Source: Phoebastria nigripes
Lineage: Eukaryota > Chordata > Aves > Procellariiformes > Diomedeidae
DNA: 64,000 nt
NCBI GenBank assembly: GCA_035582835.1
Contig: JAYKAV010000678.1
Coordinates: 1,519,754 to 1,583,753, forward strand
Direction of reading: 5' to 3'
In this document: positions 49,377 to 62,224 of the stretch, piece after piece
Layout of the letters: the number at the start of each line of letters is the position of its first letter
Position numbering within the stretch: position 1 is the first letter of the stretch
Notes under the pieces: generated by a model
The model's input: only the letters and a program-made list of their open reading frames with translations
Told to the model about the DNA's origin: nothing
The model's database searches: none
Position numbers and translations under genes: made by a program

Positions 49377-52300
49377 CATTTAAGGGAATTTTGCCAAAAC
49401 CTTCATGAGAGCATATTTAACAAATAATAACAGAAACCACAGAAAATATATGTGTGCAGGAGAACTATTTTTAGCTTTCCCTGGGGCTAAGATATCTTAA
49501 GTTTTATAGGTGAGGATAGTATACTGCTAGTGAGGATGTAAGATTTAAGAAGGACCACATCCTTCATAAAGTGAAGTGAGTACATCTGAACTACGCCTGA
49601 AGAGTTTGATCTGAAAGTGCACATTTATGTTGAGAGTGCATTTACTGTGTGTGCAATATAAAGTTGAGACTCACTGAGCACTTTCACTCTTAGAATGTGT
49701 GGATGTACCTGTAGGTGTCCCTTCAAACTGGAGCCTGGTGCAATATACTGCTGACTTAAGACAGCAGTTATGTGGGCTGTAAAAGGCTCATCTGTCCCAT
49801 TTATCTCTCTCTATCTGGACTAGGCAGAATAATGGACACTAAAGCTTTTTTTTCTTGCATGGGTTTTTGGAGTTGTTTACTATAAAGTGAAATCTTCATA
49901 CATAAATAATGTATCCATTCCTTTCTATTCAACGACATTAATAGTTCCTCTGCTTATGAGCATTAAGGGTATTGCATAGGCTGGCTGAAGCCAGAAAATC
50001 AAAGCTAAGGTTGTTACTTTGTCCTTAACTTGTCCTATTGTGCTTTTATTTGTCCTCCATAACAGTTTGATTTGAGAGATGGAGCTCTAGCCTTAACTTT
50101 GGATGTCCTAGACTTTCCCAGTGCAAGCCAGTTCTTGACACTTTTTTTACATGTTGGATTCCCCACCCCCTGCCCTTTGTATTTAAGGTTATTTTTAACT
50201 GAACTGTCTTGTTAACCTTGGGGGGACATCAGTGGAGCTGAAAAACATTCAAGTAATAATAGCTTGACAACTTGCTCCCCTGTGGACAGCCCTTCAAGAG
50301 TCTGTCTGGAAAAGCTCACATTCAAAGCTAAGTAACTGACTAGTTCATTTTCTTTCAGTTCACTTGGAATTTTCTTTTTAGGGACAGTTTTAGCACGGGG
50401 AGCTGCAAACAATTGAAAAACCAGAGTCAAAACAGGGGCCACTGCCACACTAATTAAAACAGAACTCATTTGTATAAACTGGCTCTCCTCCTGCAAAAAG
50501 GGAAGAACTAATGCAGGGCCTCCTTCCCCACAGCACCCTTTAATCTTCAGGGAATTACATTTTTAAATATGATGAAAAATAATGCCACTTTGTTTATTAT
50601 ACTCTGCTTGCCAAACTTGAGTCCCGTAGAACCTGCCAAATGTTAACTTTAAATTTAGTAAGCTGAGGCGCTTTCCAAATGTTGTCATACTCTCAGAGGG
50701 GAGCATGGGCTGTGAATTGTCCTGCATGGGAGATATTAGCAATCTGCTACTACAGTTTTTCAGAAGAAGAACAATTCTAAGGAATATATGATGAAAATGG
50801 AGTATGATGTCACCAAACTTTGGGAAGAAAACATGTTCTCATTTCACTTGTAAAGTGTTTTAAAGGAAGAATAAGATCACTGCAGTCTTTTCTTCTTTTC
50901 CCCTCTTCCATTCTCATCCACACAAGAGGAACAGATATACAGCACAGTAATAATTCAAGAAAGTATATCAAACAAAGCAGAAATGTATAAACTTGCCTAT
51001 GGAACATCTCCTTCCATTTTAATAGCATACAATATTACAAAGTGCAGGTGAGATTATTCCATTTCTCTCTCCCTGTCTTTCTCTGATGTGATTTACTAGT
51101 GTCCGTGTTTACATCTAATTAATGAACACTCCTGCTGGTGTGGGTTATTTTAATAGATCACATTTTGTTATTTTATCTGATTTATTTTTAAAGATTTATT
51201 ATTTTAACTCTGCTTCTGGTGACTGGGGAGAAGCATAACTCAGCACAAAGAAAGCAAAGAGAGCCAGGGGCAAGAGTACTAATGAAGAGAAACCTTAGCA
51301 CAAGCTTTCTTCTTGAATACGAACAAAAACTCCATCTGTATAATAGTAAAAAAATCATGCTTGTAACAAATTCTGGCAACTTAGATTTGAGACCTGCATT
51401 CAAAAGTTGCATCAGCTTTGGGCTTTGGTCAGCTCCAGATTATCTTTTGAAGATTCTGTTATGGATGTGGCTCATATATTTGAAAAACTGGGAAACTTTA
51501 TAGCTCTTATGTATTAGCCTGAGTTTGAGTATTTATTTAGCCTCCCTTCTTCGGTCTGATCCTCTGGTCAATAAAACTGAGCAATGTTTTCACCTCCGGC
51601 TTCCAATGAATAGTGCAAATCTGGTTTCCCTGGTCAAAATATGAAGACTTTCCCTCTGAGAACCCAGGTTTGAAACACATACTCAGTTCACAGTAGAGAG
51701 AACTATTCCACTATTCCACTCCATTCCACAGTCCCTAAGGAAACCGCTATGAACACAGAATCAAATGCTGTTGCTAGTAAGATTTTCCTGATACAGAAGA
51801 ACTTAAGACTTATGCATTTTGGAACTTACGTGCTTGTGCTCAAATGATTGCAACTATTAGCTAACTGAGGGCTTATGTGTGTGTGTATCCCTTTTTATTT
51901 TTAATGACGACTAGTTGAACGTGCACTTGGGGAATTTGAGACAAGTGACAGATTTAATGTCTTAGCATGTTTTGTTTAATCAAAGACATTTTGCTGGAAT
52001 GAAGGAGACAATGTGTGAGTAGGAATAAAGGGCTTTTTTTGTCTTCTCCTATTAATGGACAAGATGATACAAGGATTCCAGGATGCAGCTGTTGGAAGCA
52101 TGGTAAGCTATGCTGCCTAAATTCCGCTGGTGTTTTAGAGTAACATTTACGTTGCAAAGGAGCTCTGACTAGAGATGTAAATATAGTAACCCCCTCATAT
52201 TTCTTACCATGCTTCTAGTTACTGAAAAAGCAGATTACTCCTTGCTGCTGTTCAAATACAACAGGAAATAGAATCAAAGACCAATGCCTTTTGGCAGACT

Positions 52301-54335
52301 AGTCTGTTGTAGGATATTTGGAATAACAGATGACAATGGATGCTAGGCCAGCACCTGTGCCATTAACTTTCCATGTAGTGAAAACCAAGAAAGGATACTG
52401 CATTACAGTAAGCATACATTTTTTTTCCTGAAAGGCTGAGCAACTCAGTGTTTTGACGTGACCTATCAGCACTTTCAGGGCCCAGTCTGGCCACAAGCTT
52501 TGTGAACAAAGTCATCTCTGTGGCCCTATATACTGGCCTCATTAGTACACAACAGCACAGGAAGGTGAAGCACAGGAGCAGCTCTGAGAGACATACTGAT
52601 TTCATATTTAGTTTTGAATAAAACATTCCTTTATCCTAGATCAATCTTTTGTGAAACTCATTCCAAAAGCACATGCAGGTGTATGTAGTCCACTCAGCAA
52701 GAAATTTTCGCCAGCTCAAATAATAATAATAAAAATGCCATAGAAATTAAAGTTTCTCCACTCCCCAGAGAAGCAGAAAGAAAGTTCTGCTTCTCAGTAA
52801 AACCTCTCTGTGCCTGTATCACCTTATATTTTCCACACACTGGTGGCTGGACTAGGAAGAAATGCTTGTTTTTGTAGATATCTCAATAGACATGACATTG
52901 GTCTACAGGGATTGTGCAATGGTTAAGTTAGAGCTACACATTACTTTTGCAGCCATACCAGCCTCTCTTTTAAATTACCGCATGCAATAAGGGGCATAAA
53001 GGACAATAATTCAGCTCTTTAAGATGTTTTGCACTCTTTCATTGCTGAAAAGATATACAGAAAATTGACCATTCAGTGATATCAATAGCACTGGGATGTT
53101 TAACTTTGGAAAAAATTACATCTTGCATATGTCAGCTTTTGTCAAATAATTGCTGAATGGGATGGTGGTCAAAAATCACCAAAGGTAACAGTCTTTAGGT
53201 ACGTACCTTGACCTAATACTTTAGAGACATATTTCAACATTTAGTATTTGTATTCTAATCCTGGAGAAAATGGCTGCACAGTGTCTTTTCATGACTTCTT
53301 TTGGCAAGGAGATACACTTTGAAAATGACAGATTTGGTGTGCCTTAGCAAGTGTTTTTGGTGACAGAGGGATGAACAACAGAGAACAATAATGTCCTTAT
53401 ATTTAATGAAAAAAGGTAAGATTTTTGGGGAAAAGCTCATCCTCTTGACTTATCTTTATCTTTCAGCCCTAAACATTGGCTAACCTTGGGAATATGGCAG
53501 TTTGCTTATGCCAGTATGCCATTTATACTGTTAGACTGCTTGCATGAGCTATTGCAGAGTTTTGTTTAAGAAAAAGATTTCCTTTCCCCTTGACACAGTA
53601 AGAGTTCAGTATCCTTCTCCCAGCTTTCCTCTGCTGTCTCCTGAGATGGAAAATGATTGTTCAGAGTAAAAGCCAGTTACTACTATGCTCTCTAGTTTTC
53701 AAGTCCTTTGAGAGGCAGGTCCAAAGTCTAACCTTTCTGTTGACTTCATAGAGATATACATCAGGGCTAGCACATGCTATACCTTATGTTGTCTGTTATC
53801 CATGCAGAGGTTTCCCCTACGGCTGTTTTCAGTCTGGAGGTTGAATGGATTGCTAACTTTGCACCATCTTGCCAGCCTATCATTTTCTTTTACTATTTTT
53901 GATCTGCTCCCGTGGAAAATCCGCACTGACTTTCATGGATCAGGTTCAAAAGCAGAACTTCCAAGCTCTGCAATCCATTTCCTCTCCATTGGTGAGACTG
54001 GCAAGCAAAAGAAATGCTAAAATGTGGGGTAACATATTTAATGCAGCTTTCAAGAGGAAGTGTAGCTCATATCTATTTGCATTGTCTTGGGAAGCTTTTT
54101 AGCAATGTCTTGGGAATACTTTTTACTGTCTTTCTTGGCAAATGTCAAACAAGCTTCACGGGTTTCCCAGCCTTTAACTCATGTTGATCTTTGTAATCTC
54201 AATGGTATCGACAGGGTCAAGTGAGCTTAAGACCTGTTCTAATAAAGTCAGAGGGATTGTTGTGGGGAGAAGAAGCACTTGTCTCCACAGGCAAAACAAC
54301 GACTCAGTGGTGTCCAACTGGACAGCCATGTGGTC

Positions 54336-54385
54336 ATACTAGTAATAGCAATGATGATGATAATAATAGTAGTAATAACAACATG
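54336..54385. repeat. Imperfect (ATR)n trinucleotide repeat
   Basis: Runs of GAT, AAT, AGT and AAC units on the plus strand, just left of a SINE remnant. Confidence 0.8.
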
Positions 54386-54394
54386 AACTGCTAT

Positions 54395-54665
54395 ATTATC
54401 TGTCAGCCCTGACCAAGATCAAGACCCTATTTTATTAGTCATCCAAACAAACAGTGAAATGCTTTTCCTGATGACTTTATAGTCTAACTAGGAAAGACAG
54501 AGTCAAGGTGGGAGACCAAGTCTGTTATCCCCCTCTGGTACAAATGGATAACTGGGATGCAAAGAGATCAAGAAAAGCATCCAAGACCACACAGGAGTTC
54601 TGTGGCATTGGACTGAGAACTTCATTTGAGTCTCCTTAAGTCTGAATCATTCCTTAGCTACTAAA
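54395..54665 (-). repeat. Long MIR-like amniote SINE remnant
   Basis: The right part reads, in reverse, in MIR order: tacaaatggataactgggatgc, agagatcaagaaaagcatcc, aagaccacacagg, agttctgtggcattgg, gagtctcctta. The left part (accaagatcaagaccct ... gactttatagtctaacta) matches the extended 3' region common in sauropsid members of this group (gatcagggcccc ... gagcttacagtctaa). This is the longest SINE copy in the window. Confidence 0.65.
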
Positions 54666-56139
54666 AAGTAACTGAGAAATGTAATGCAGATACATCTTAA
54701 CAGAGGATTGTTGTGGGACAGATGGTAAGGAACTCTTCTGTTTCTCTCAGATATTAGCTAGAGAGTTTTGTCCCTGTAACTGGGCTAACCCATCTCTGTA
54801 GACTTAAAAGTACAAAATAAAATAAAAAAGAAAGCTTAAGCACTGAGTTCTTCTTGATTTATTCTATTTATTTGACATGAGAAAGAAATTCCTACTTTTT
54901 CGTTAGCAAATTGGATAAACACTATTTGTACTTTGCATACTGGAGAAGGATTTTGCTTTTGGGAAACTACCTATGTCAGTATTTGTGGATTTACAGCTAC
55001 TAGCCATGCATTAATACATATTTAATATCCTGACTTTTCCCCTTTTGTATATAATTTTTTTTCTGAAGAAAAAAATTGCTTGGGAATTTGCATATATAAA
55101 GCAGTGTTGTATTTTCTTGTTTAATTCTGCTTGTATTTTTCATTTTGCCAACCTCTCTAAATGCTTCTCTTGCTGTCTGTACCTATGTTTTTGCTGAATA
55201 AGCGCTTAGGGACAAAAATGCAGCACTGTCTGCCTATGATTGATAGAAAACAAAGCTTCCAGGCAATGCAGACATTTCATTGACCTCCAATGACTGCAGG
55301 TGCAGAATTATAGTTCTCGTTTGAGTACACTGTCAGTGTTTATTTAGGTGCAGTGACTTATTTAGGTGCAGAGATTCAATGACAGGTGGTTTTAGTACAC
55401 CTAGATCTAAATCATATTTCTTCCTAGCATAAAGTACAAAGAGAAAGAGCAGAAAAGTTTAATGTACTACTATTTTTTGTGTGTCACTTAAGTTCTGCTG
55501 ACCTGGGATATTGTAAATATTTCTCCAAGTCCAGGGAATTACCTCCAAAGTTCACTGTAAGTCAGTTTCCTTCTGGGCTGATTCAGCCCAGGAAAGATCA
55601 GATAGCCTGGTGGGAGTCTGGAGCAGCTTGTTCCCAAGATTATTATACATGGGCTGCTTTTGGTCCAGCTGGGACTCTGATGTATGGCTGAACTTGGCCT
55701 TGAGTGAACCCTCTCTTGATTAAATCCCATAGTAGTTAGGAAATATTACATCCAGGTTCTCAACTAAATCTACAGTCAAAACATTGAGGAGAGACAAAGA
55801 GTGAAGGGGACTATCACTCAGCAGGGGAGAGCAACAAGCAGGGGAACAAAACATTCGTAAAACTGATGTTCCACTTCTGAGGAAATTTCGAAAGGCAGAT
55901 AGGCTTTGTGAGAGTTATTGCAGTTGTATTTAATGCCAGTGCGCTGTAAGCTTCTATCCTTCCCATGGATGAATAAATTTATCGGTTTGATGTACTGGTT
56001 AGAGCTACTTTTCCAGTTAAATAAAGATTGTGAAGATGTATCTTCTAGGGAGAAGTTAATGTTCTGCATAACATCTATTCTCAGCCCAAGCACATGACCT
56101 GTTGCAATTAATCAAGGACTTCTAGGGAAGTCTAATGGT
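54666..56139. other. Unique DNA, no gene seen
   Basis: Short frames only. A short direct repeat (tatttaggtgcag, twice) occurs at 55340-55372. Confidence 0.5.
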
Positions 56140-56205
56140 GTGCGTTGGGCTGGAGGTCAGCCTGGATGAACACAATGATCCCTCCTGACCTTACAGCCTA
56201 TGGAC
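56140..56205 (+). mobile_element. L3/CR1-like 3' tail, ancient
   Basis: The stretch gctggaggtcagcctggatgaacacaatgatccctcctgacctta matches the 3' UTR end of L3/CR1-clade LINEs (gaggtcagactagatgatc ... ggtcccttctggcctta). It ends in a degraded tail. It is older than the CR1 copies with clear octamers. Confidence 0.65.
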
Positions 56206-57434
56206 TCGTTGCTGAATAAGGATGTGGCTGTTAAACAGGTTTATTCCCTGGCTCCACATTAACCTATATAGAAGTCTAATTGAATGTAATTGAAAACAAG
56301 TGAATGCTGGCTGAAAGAAAAATATAACATTTTCCGCTTTTCTGGATGGAGTGCTGTCAGTGTAATAGAAACCATCGTTTCCTTTATCTCATAACAGGCA
56401 AGCAGGATTTGAATCTGTGCTCTTTCATGCCATGAATAATAAAGGAGTAGAAAGCTAGAACCAGGTCTCTTCTTTGTGACAGCTGTATAAGCCTGCTATA
56501 CACAGTCAAATAAAGATATAAATTGATATTTGTACAACAGAGACAGATGCTGAAAGTATGAGACCCCTTTTTTCAGATAGGCAGTGGCATCTGCAGTGGT
56601 CAGCAAACATGCTGACATTTCCACAATACCATACATGTTAAAGAGAACCTAGGGTTAGTTTTTTCCCCAGTTCTTTTAGCAGGACTGAATCTCTAGCACT
56701 AGAAATCTGTACTTCCCGTCTGCAGAAACATGAAGTGGCTGTGCTCCCCAGAGTACAAACGCCTGTCCTTTAAAGAGCATGCAGTTTTGAACACCTGAAG
56801 AGTGTAGTGGCACATTCGTAATATCCTGTATACAGCTCATCTCCAGAGATGAACACACCCTTTCTATTCCTTTGAGTATTAAAACATCAGCATCAGTACG
56901 TTTCCTTTGCTTCAAAGAAAACAAACCTCTGATTTACCTACAGGAAGCTGATTCCCAAAGACAGCTGAAACGTTGGGCAAAACTAGAGCAGGCAGAAGAA
57001 AGAAAGTTTAAGAAGTTTAAGAAAAAACTTACTTAAGAAGTAATTCTAAATCATTTACTATGGATTTGTTTTAGATTGTTAGAGTTCTGCTTTTGCAGTA
57101 ACTTAATTCATACCTTTACTTCAATTTTCCAAATTTCTGGAAATCACACAACTTGTTAGCATTTTAGTTGTACCATATGGAAGAAAAGTGTCTTCCTCAA
57201 CTTACTGTATTTTTAATTACAGGACAGTATCNATTTTCTGCGGCACTAATAACAGATTTCCTACTTTTAAATTTTGAAATATCTGTCCTATCTAAATATC
57301 CCATAGGAAATNAGAATTCCGATCTGTAATGCACTGTGCAGACACTTAAGCATGAATCATTGTCCTGAAGTCTAAATAAACAAAAGGCTAAATTTATGGT
57401 CTAAATTAAAGAAAAAATAAATAACGTCTGACAA
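56206..57434. other. Unique DNA, no gene seen
   Basis: Short frames only. Single Ns are at 57232 and 57312. A short tandem of gaagtttaag-like units lies at 57002-57050. Confidence 0.5.
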
Positions 57435-57600
57435 AGAATTGTTCCTACGTTGCAGATGGGAAATGGAGTCCATGCAAGATTAAGTGATTTGACGTGACCA
57501 GGGTCATGCAGGCAACCTGTGGCAGCTATTGGCATTGAATTGCTGCCTNCTGACTGCCAAGCTTAACGGCAGAACCATCTTTCTTTCCGTGATACCTTCT
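57435..57600 (-). repeat. MIR-like SINE remnant
   Basis: Read in reverse, all the MIR landmarks occur in order: ttgcagatgggaaatggag, aagattaagtgattt, gaccagggtcatgcagg, acctgtggcag, attgaattgctgcct, ctgactgccaagc. This is one of the clearest SINE copies in the window. Confidence 0.7.
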
Positions 57601-59624
57601 CTCTTCTTAACTCTTTCATGTTTTGATCTGGTAAGTGGATGTCACAGGGTGGCAGAATGCCTGCTTTATCAAGCACTTTTCATTAAGAACATGTGTCAGA
57701 CCTAGAGTACTTCCTGTACTTTCCCCTTCAATGAAACCTCATCTACATACCTCCCACACAGGTGTTCTAGAAGACACAGTTTAGCACTAAACGGCACCCT
57801 CATTTCTTCTCCCCACCATTTTGCTAGAGGCATATGTTTTTCTTTCCGTCGTAGCAGCACTAACGTTCAGTCTTTGTCCATTGCTAGGCAGATGTTAGGA
57901 CTGTAAGGAAGAGTTCCTCTGCACAACAGTGGGTTTTTTGGTTTGTCTTTATAAAGGATGGAGAACAGGTCACCTCCACGCCAGTACTTAATTGATACAA
58001 AAAGTAATCTTGCGGTTTTTTCACAAAGAGCAGAAGGAAGTGGTAAACCCTGCTGGAAAGCAAAAAAGCTAGGCCNTGTTTGATGTGTTTCAGGTAGTTA
58101 CTTTCTTATGAAATGCAATCAGCTCTTTGGCTTAAAACAAGGCATACCTGATGGAGTCCTACATCCTAGTCTACCAAACTCTGGGCTGTTCAATGCATTG
58201 TCAAATGAATCATGTCTGCAAGTTAATAGGAATAGTCTTTGCTGTAAGCACAATTACTCAACTCTATCCCTCCTGAGCTGCAATGTGAAAAGATTTTACA
58301 GGGAGCTGTGTCAAAGGTTTAGCGAGCAGAGCCCTGTCACTGATGGAAATATTATACTTTAGCTCTATAAGGAAGTTACAGCGATCAGAAAGAGGAATGC
58401 AATGCTAAACAATGTTATCATCAGTGCACTGAAGGAATGCTTTCACTTCCTATAATGTTACAGAGGGGGGTGACCTCAGCCTCTACGCAGCAGTGTGCAG
58501 CACAGAGTTGCATTAGCTAAACTTTTTTGACCTTTTGTCTGCAGCAAGATGGTGTCCTTCACTGCAGCTGAGAAAGATGGAAATTCTCTTCCCATCTGCC
58601 TAGTCTCTCAGGCAGAGTTTATGCTGTTATGCTATGCATACTCTGTTAGGCTATTTATACTCTTATGCTATTTAGTTTATACTAAAAGTGTCCAAATAAA
58701 TCCAACAAGAAAGAGGGAAGAAGATAACTTTTTTTTTAATGTACACCCCTGTTCTAGCACTGTGCATGTAACTGTCCTGTACACTACATGATCACAGTAC
58801 AGCCCATGTGAATGCATAGAGGATGCAATAGGCATCCCCCCTGTACTTGCTAGGATTCAGGTTCCCAGGGAGCGCTGGTATCAGTCTGGACAGTTTGATG
58901 TAATCATACGAATGTAGCTGAAGCTATCTGGGCTCAAGGATTTATTAGTTGTGAACATTCATTTTTGTTTTTACTGGGTTAGTGCCAGTAAATAAGTCAC
59001 CAAAACCACTAGCTGAGTGTCATTTGATAGGAAAAGGCTGGAATCACAAGTAAGCCTTCTGTCTTTTAACAAAAAAAAAAGTGCTGAGGTAAGCAGTGTC
59101 AAACCCAGCTGCATCAACATGACGGTGGGAAGACAAATGAGAGCTTTCACTGCTGGATACAGGGGATAGAGAGCCCACAGCTCTGAAAAACCTCTTCATA
59201 TCCTGGAAACAGCTGTCATAACTGAAACTGCAAGGGACTGCTTTTTAAACCACGAGCTTTGATAAGGAGAATTCTCTCACCAGTCCTTTCTCTAGCCGAT
59301 AAACACACTTCTACCAACACAGCCCATCTGAAAGGTGACTGGAGATTTAAATATCTTCAAAGGTTTCCAAACCCCTCTTTTTATAACCTCTCCCAAATGC
59401 TTATGCCGACTTCCCAGCTGGCATTTCTGAAGTATCTATCACTATAGTATCTGGCTGCTGAGCCATATGAGCTCAACATTACTGTGTAATGTAAAACTTC
59501 TTAGATTTTTCCTATGGGAGGCTGAACTTTACAAAGTTAGATCTAACATTTACCCTGTTATTGGCAACAGTGAATCATTAAAAGAGACACAATAGAAGGG
59601 ACATGGGGTCATTTTAGAATAAAT
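57601..59624. other. Unique DNA, no gene seen
   Basis: Short frames only. A single N is at 58076. No recognised repeat. Confidence 0.5.
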
Positions 59625-59955
59625 ATTCGGGCGATGACAGTTTTGAAATCTTCTGTCGGCCTCTCCCGGTGTGTATTCTGGGAACAGGAGGTCATGCGAA
59701 GTCAAGGGTGATGAAATGCATGTGCTAATGGTCTGACCTACTGCAAGGGGGGGAAGGCATGAGTGACATGCAAGGGTCTAAGCTCTGCATGTGCAAGTGT
59801 GTGTGTGCATGCACGTGCATGCAACATTTGTGTAGGGGAAAGAAGGAGAATGGAGACTCATGAGGCGGGGGAGGGAGGTGTTTGCTGCTGGTGGTGGAAT
59901 GAACCCCAGACAGGGACTGCTTTCTCTCCACAGGGCCCGCCAGCTCCTTGTGGCT

Positions 59956-59969
59956 GTTGCCTGGGCAAT
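59956..59969. promoter_or_regulatory. RFX X-box-like palindrome
   Basis: GTTGCCTGGGCAAT has the two half-sites GTTGCC and GGCAAT separated by two bases. It differs from the palindromic RFX consensus GTTGCCATGGCAAC at the two spacer bases and the last base only. Confidence 0.5.
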
Positions 59970-60096
59970 GGCTGGGGAATTATGAGGAATGCTTGGAAAC
60001 TATATCCTTCTTTTGGGCTCATGGATGGAGCANAAGGGGGTGGATGGCTTTTCTCTGTCTGTTTCTTTTTTTATATTCAGTAGATTAGACAGGCAG

Positions 60097-60110
60097 GTTG
60101 CTGTGGCGAC
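60097..60110. promoter_or_regulatory. Second RFX X-box-like site
   Basis: GTTGCTGTGGCGAC matches the palindromic X-box consensus at 11 of 14 positions. It lies 141 bp from the first site, start to start. Confidence 0.4.
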
Positions 60111-60190
60111 GACACGGAGGAGGTCTCCTGCACACCTGCACCACAAACAAGGAGTCCTGCGAACACAGACTTAAGGAATCCCGAAGGCAT

Positions 60191-60222
60191 CTTTTTTTTT
60201 TTTTCTTTTTTTCTTTTTTTTT
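60191..60222. repeat. T-tract with C interruptions
   Basis: T-rich run broken by two C, followed after a few bases by a purine-rich stretch to about 60310. Confidence 0.9.
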
Positions 60223-60385
60223 CCTATGGCGAGTGTGCAAGAGGAGGGAAAAAGGCGAAAAAAGAGGAGGAGATGGCAAAAGAGGGAGGAGGGAGAGATG
60301 AAGAGGAAAGCCAATCAATATTCAATCAGCTTAGCCGAGCAGCAGTGCTTGCTTGTTGCAAAACAGGATGTGCATAAACAAGATG

Positions 60386-62224
60386 CACAGGCTGTCCATA
60401 GGAACACCCTGAGCAAGCTGCCCTTAGGAGAGAGAAAAGAACAAGTGTTATTTTGGTTTTACCTACTGAGTGTCCTGCATTTCATGATGTCTCTGGGGGA
60501 AACCAAAATAAAGTAACTATGGAAATGGCAGAACTCAGGCACAGGACACGGAGATGTGGATGAGGTGTGTAAAGCTGGAAACTGAAGTTACTCCTTTGTA
60601 TCTGGCTAGGGAAGATGTATTTGTGTTTGTGCGTGCACAGATATAAGATTTCATTTCTGGGGGAACGCTGCCTTTAGAAAAAGAGCTGCAGAGTGGTGTG
60701 AAAATTGACATTATATGCCTGCTCCTTTGCTAAAAGAAAATATCCAGAAGGAGGTAGATGTGGGAGGGGGGAGTAAAGAAAAAAAAAGAAAACCTTTATA
60801 ACCAAGAGGTCCTCAAGACAAACGTGTTGCTCTGGGATGCCATGGCATTTCTCCAGCTTCTCCTAATGAAGTAGTCAGCTCCATGATGCCTTACTGTCCT
60901 TGCCTCACCTCTCCTGGACATCCCCCTGTCTCCTTCAAGGCTGTCTCTCTTCTTTTCCCCTTGTCCGCTTTCTCCCACCTATCCCTTTACAATCCCTTTC
61001 AGTAAGTTTTCACATCATCTTTTCCCAACAGCTAAAATGATTGTGCCTGCAGCACTATCCAATGTACACACAAAAAAAAGATTAAATAAAATAAAAAATA
61101 CATGTATAGGAACAGGTGGTGAATGCACAGATGAGTCCTTGTTTCTGCATATGCCAAAGTGTGGCTGTTCGGAGACTTGTTTCTCTGCTCTGCCTGTGTC
61201 TTTTGTCACTGGAAGGATGAAGGCTCCCACCAACCAGGACATTTGATAATAGAAAAAAAAAAGTTTAAAGTTTCAAACTGATAAAGTTAACAAGCACCTG
61301 GAACCTGCACCACAAATGGTGAGAGAGGAGGGAAAAGTTGAGATGCGAAGCGGGCAGAGACTTTAACCACTCTCTGCTTCTTGGATGCAGCAGGTGTCAG
61401 GAGTATTTCACAGCCAGCCAGGGAAAAGTGCACTTTGCTCTTCTCATCACTGCCCCTCTGTCCAGTTGTTTTTTCCATGCACGGAGTTTCCTGTAACTGG
61501 AGAAGGGTGCAAGAGGGAGTTTTCTGCAGGTGACAGTGATAATGACCTTACAATTAGAGTTCAGATGACCCAAATATAATGAAGTTCAGTTGTTCTCATG
61601 ACCAATTTCATCTTTGTAAAGAGTTGTACAGTCTATTTGTGAGATGAGGTTAAAAAAGCCAAGTTTCTCCTGCTCAGATATCGGTAATTTTGATGGAAGG
61701 TTATCCATGTTTATGGAAAGTAATGGCTTGTTCAGGTCCCATATATTAGATTTCCCTTTCCTTGCCTTTGTTTTATTTTAAGGCTGAGTCTAGCTTTCCT
61801 TCTGGATATACTGCATTACTGTGTCTGTGGCCATGTTTATGGATAAAGCACTTTGTGGATAATTTAAAACTACCATAAACGTAAAATACAGCCTATTGCT
61901 CATCAGTTTATTCAGATTCTGAGCTTCGAGTTCATGTCAGTAAAATCTTTGGAAGATCAACTTTAAAAGAGATTGCATATGCTCTGTTCCAGCTAACGTC
62001 AGTGCGTAATGCTTCACTTCTTCAGTCAGAAACCTAGACTGACCTGGGGGGCCTCACACAGGGACATGTTTTTACTAACGGATGNCTGCATTTTTTTTTT
62101 AATATGTCCTCTATTGTGCTCTGTTGAAGTAATATCCCATGCTGAACTCTATTACACACAGACAATCCAAACAAAACGATGCGGGAGTGAGTATATGATC
62201 CTGGGCGTGCTGGCAAATGTGGAC
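60386..62224. other. Unique DNA, no gene seen
   Basis: Short frames only. A single N is at 62085. No recognised repeat. Confidence 0.5.

Larger units (their letters stand above)
46736..54394. other. Unique AT-rich DNA, no gene seen
   Basis: Contains a T25 tract (49352-49376) and a trinucleotide run (54336-54385). Around 48970-48993 eight codons read WKRLPPEV, like the CR1 ORF2 C-terminus, but the match is too short to call. Single Ns are at 47758 and 48410. No gene was recognised. Confidence 0.5.
59625..60385. promoter_or_regulatory. CpG-enriched candidate regulatory region with two X-box-like sites
   Basis: I count about 15 CpGs in some 715 bp, clearly more than in the neighbouring CpG-poor DNA. 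Two palindromic RFX-type sites (59956-59969, 60097-60110) and a forkhead-like ATAAACAA (60374-60381) lie inside. A TG/CA-rich run (59785-59822), a T-tract (60191-60222) and a purine-rich tract (60229-60310) are also present. Promoter or enhancer function is an inference. I see no defined transcription start, and no coding exon is recognisable. Confidence 0.35.

Noticed and set aside
60049..60081. Strong-looking 3' splice site (long pyrimidine tract ending in atattcag)
   Set aside because: No plausible donor or conserved open frame follows, and such tracts are common in T-rich DNA. Kept only as context for the regulatory candidate.
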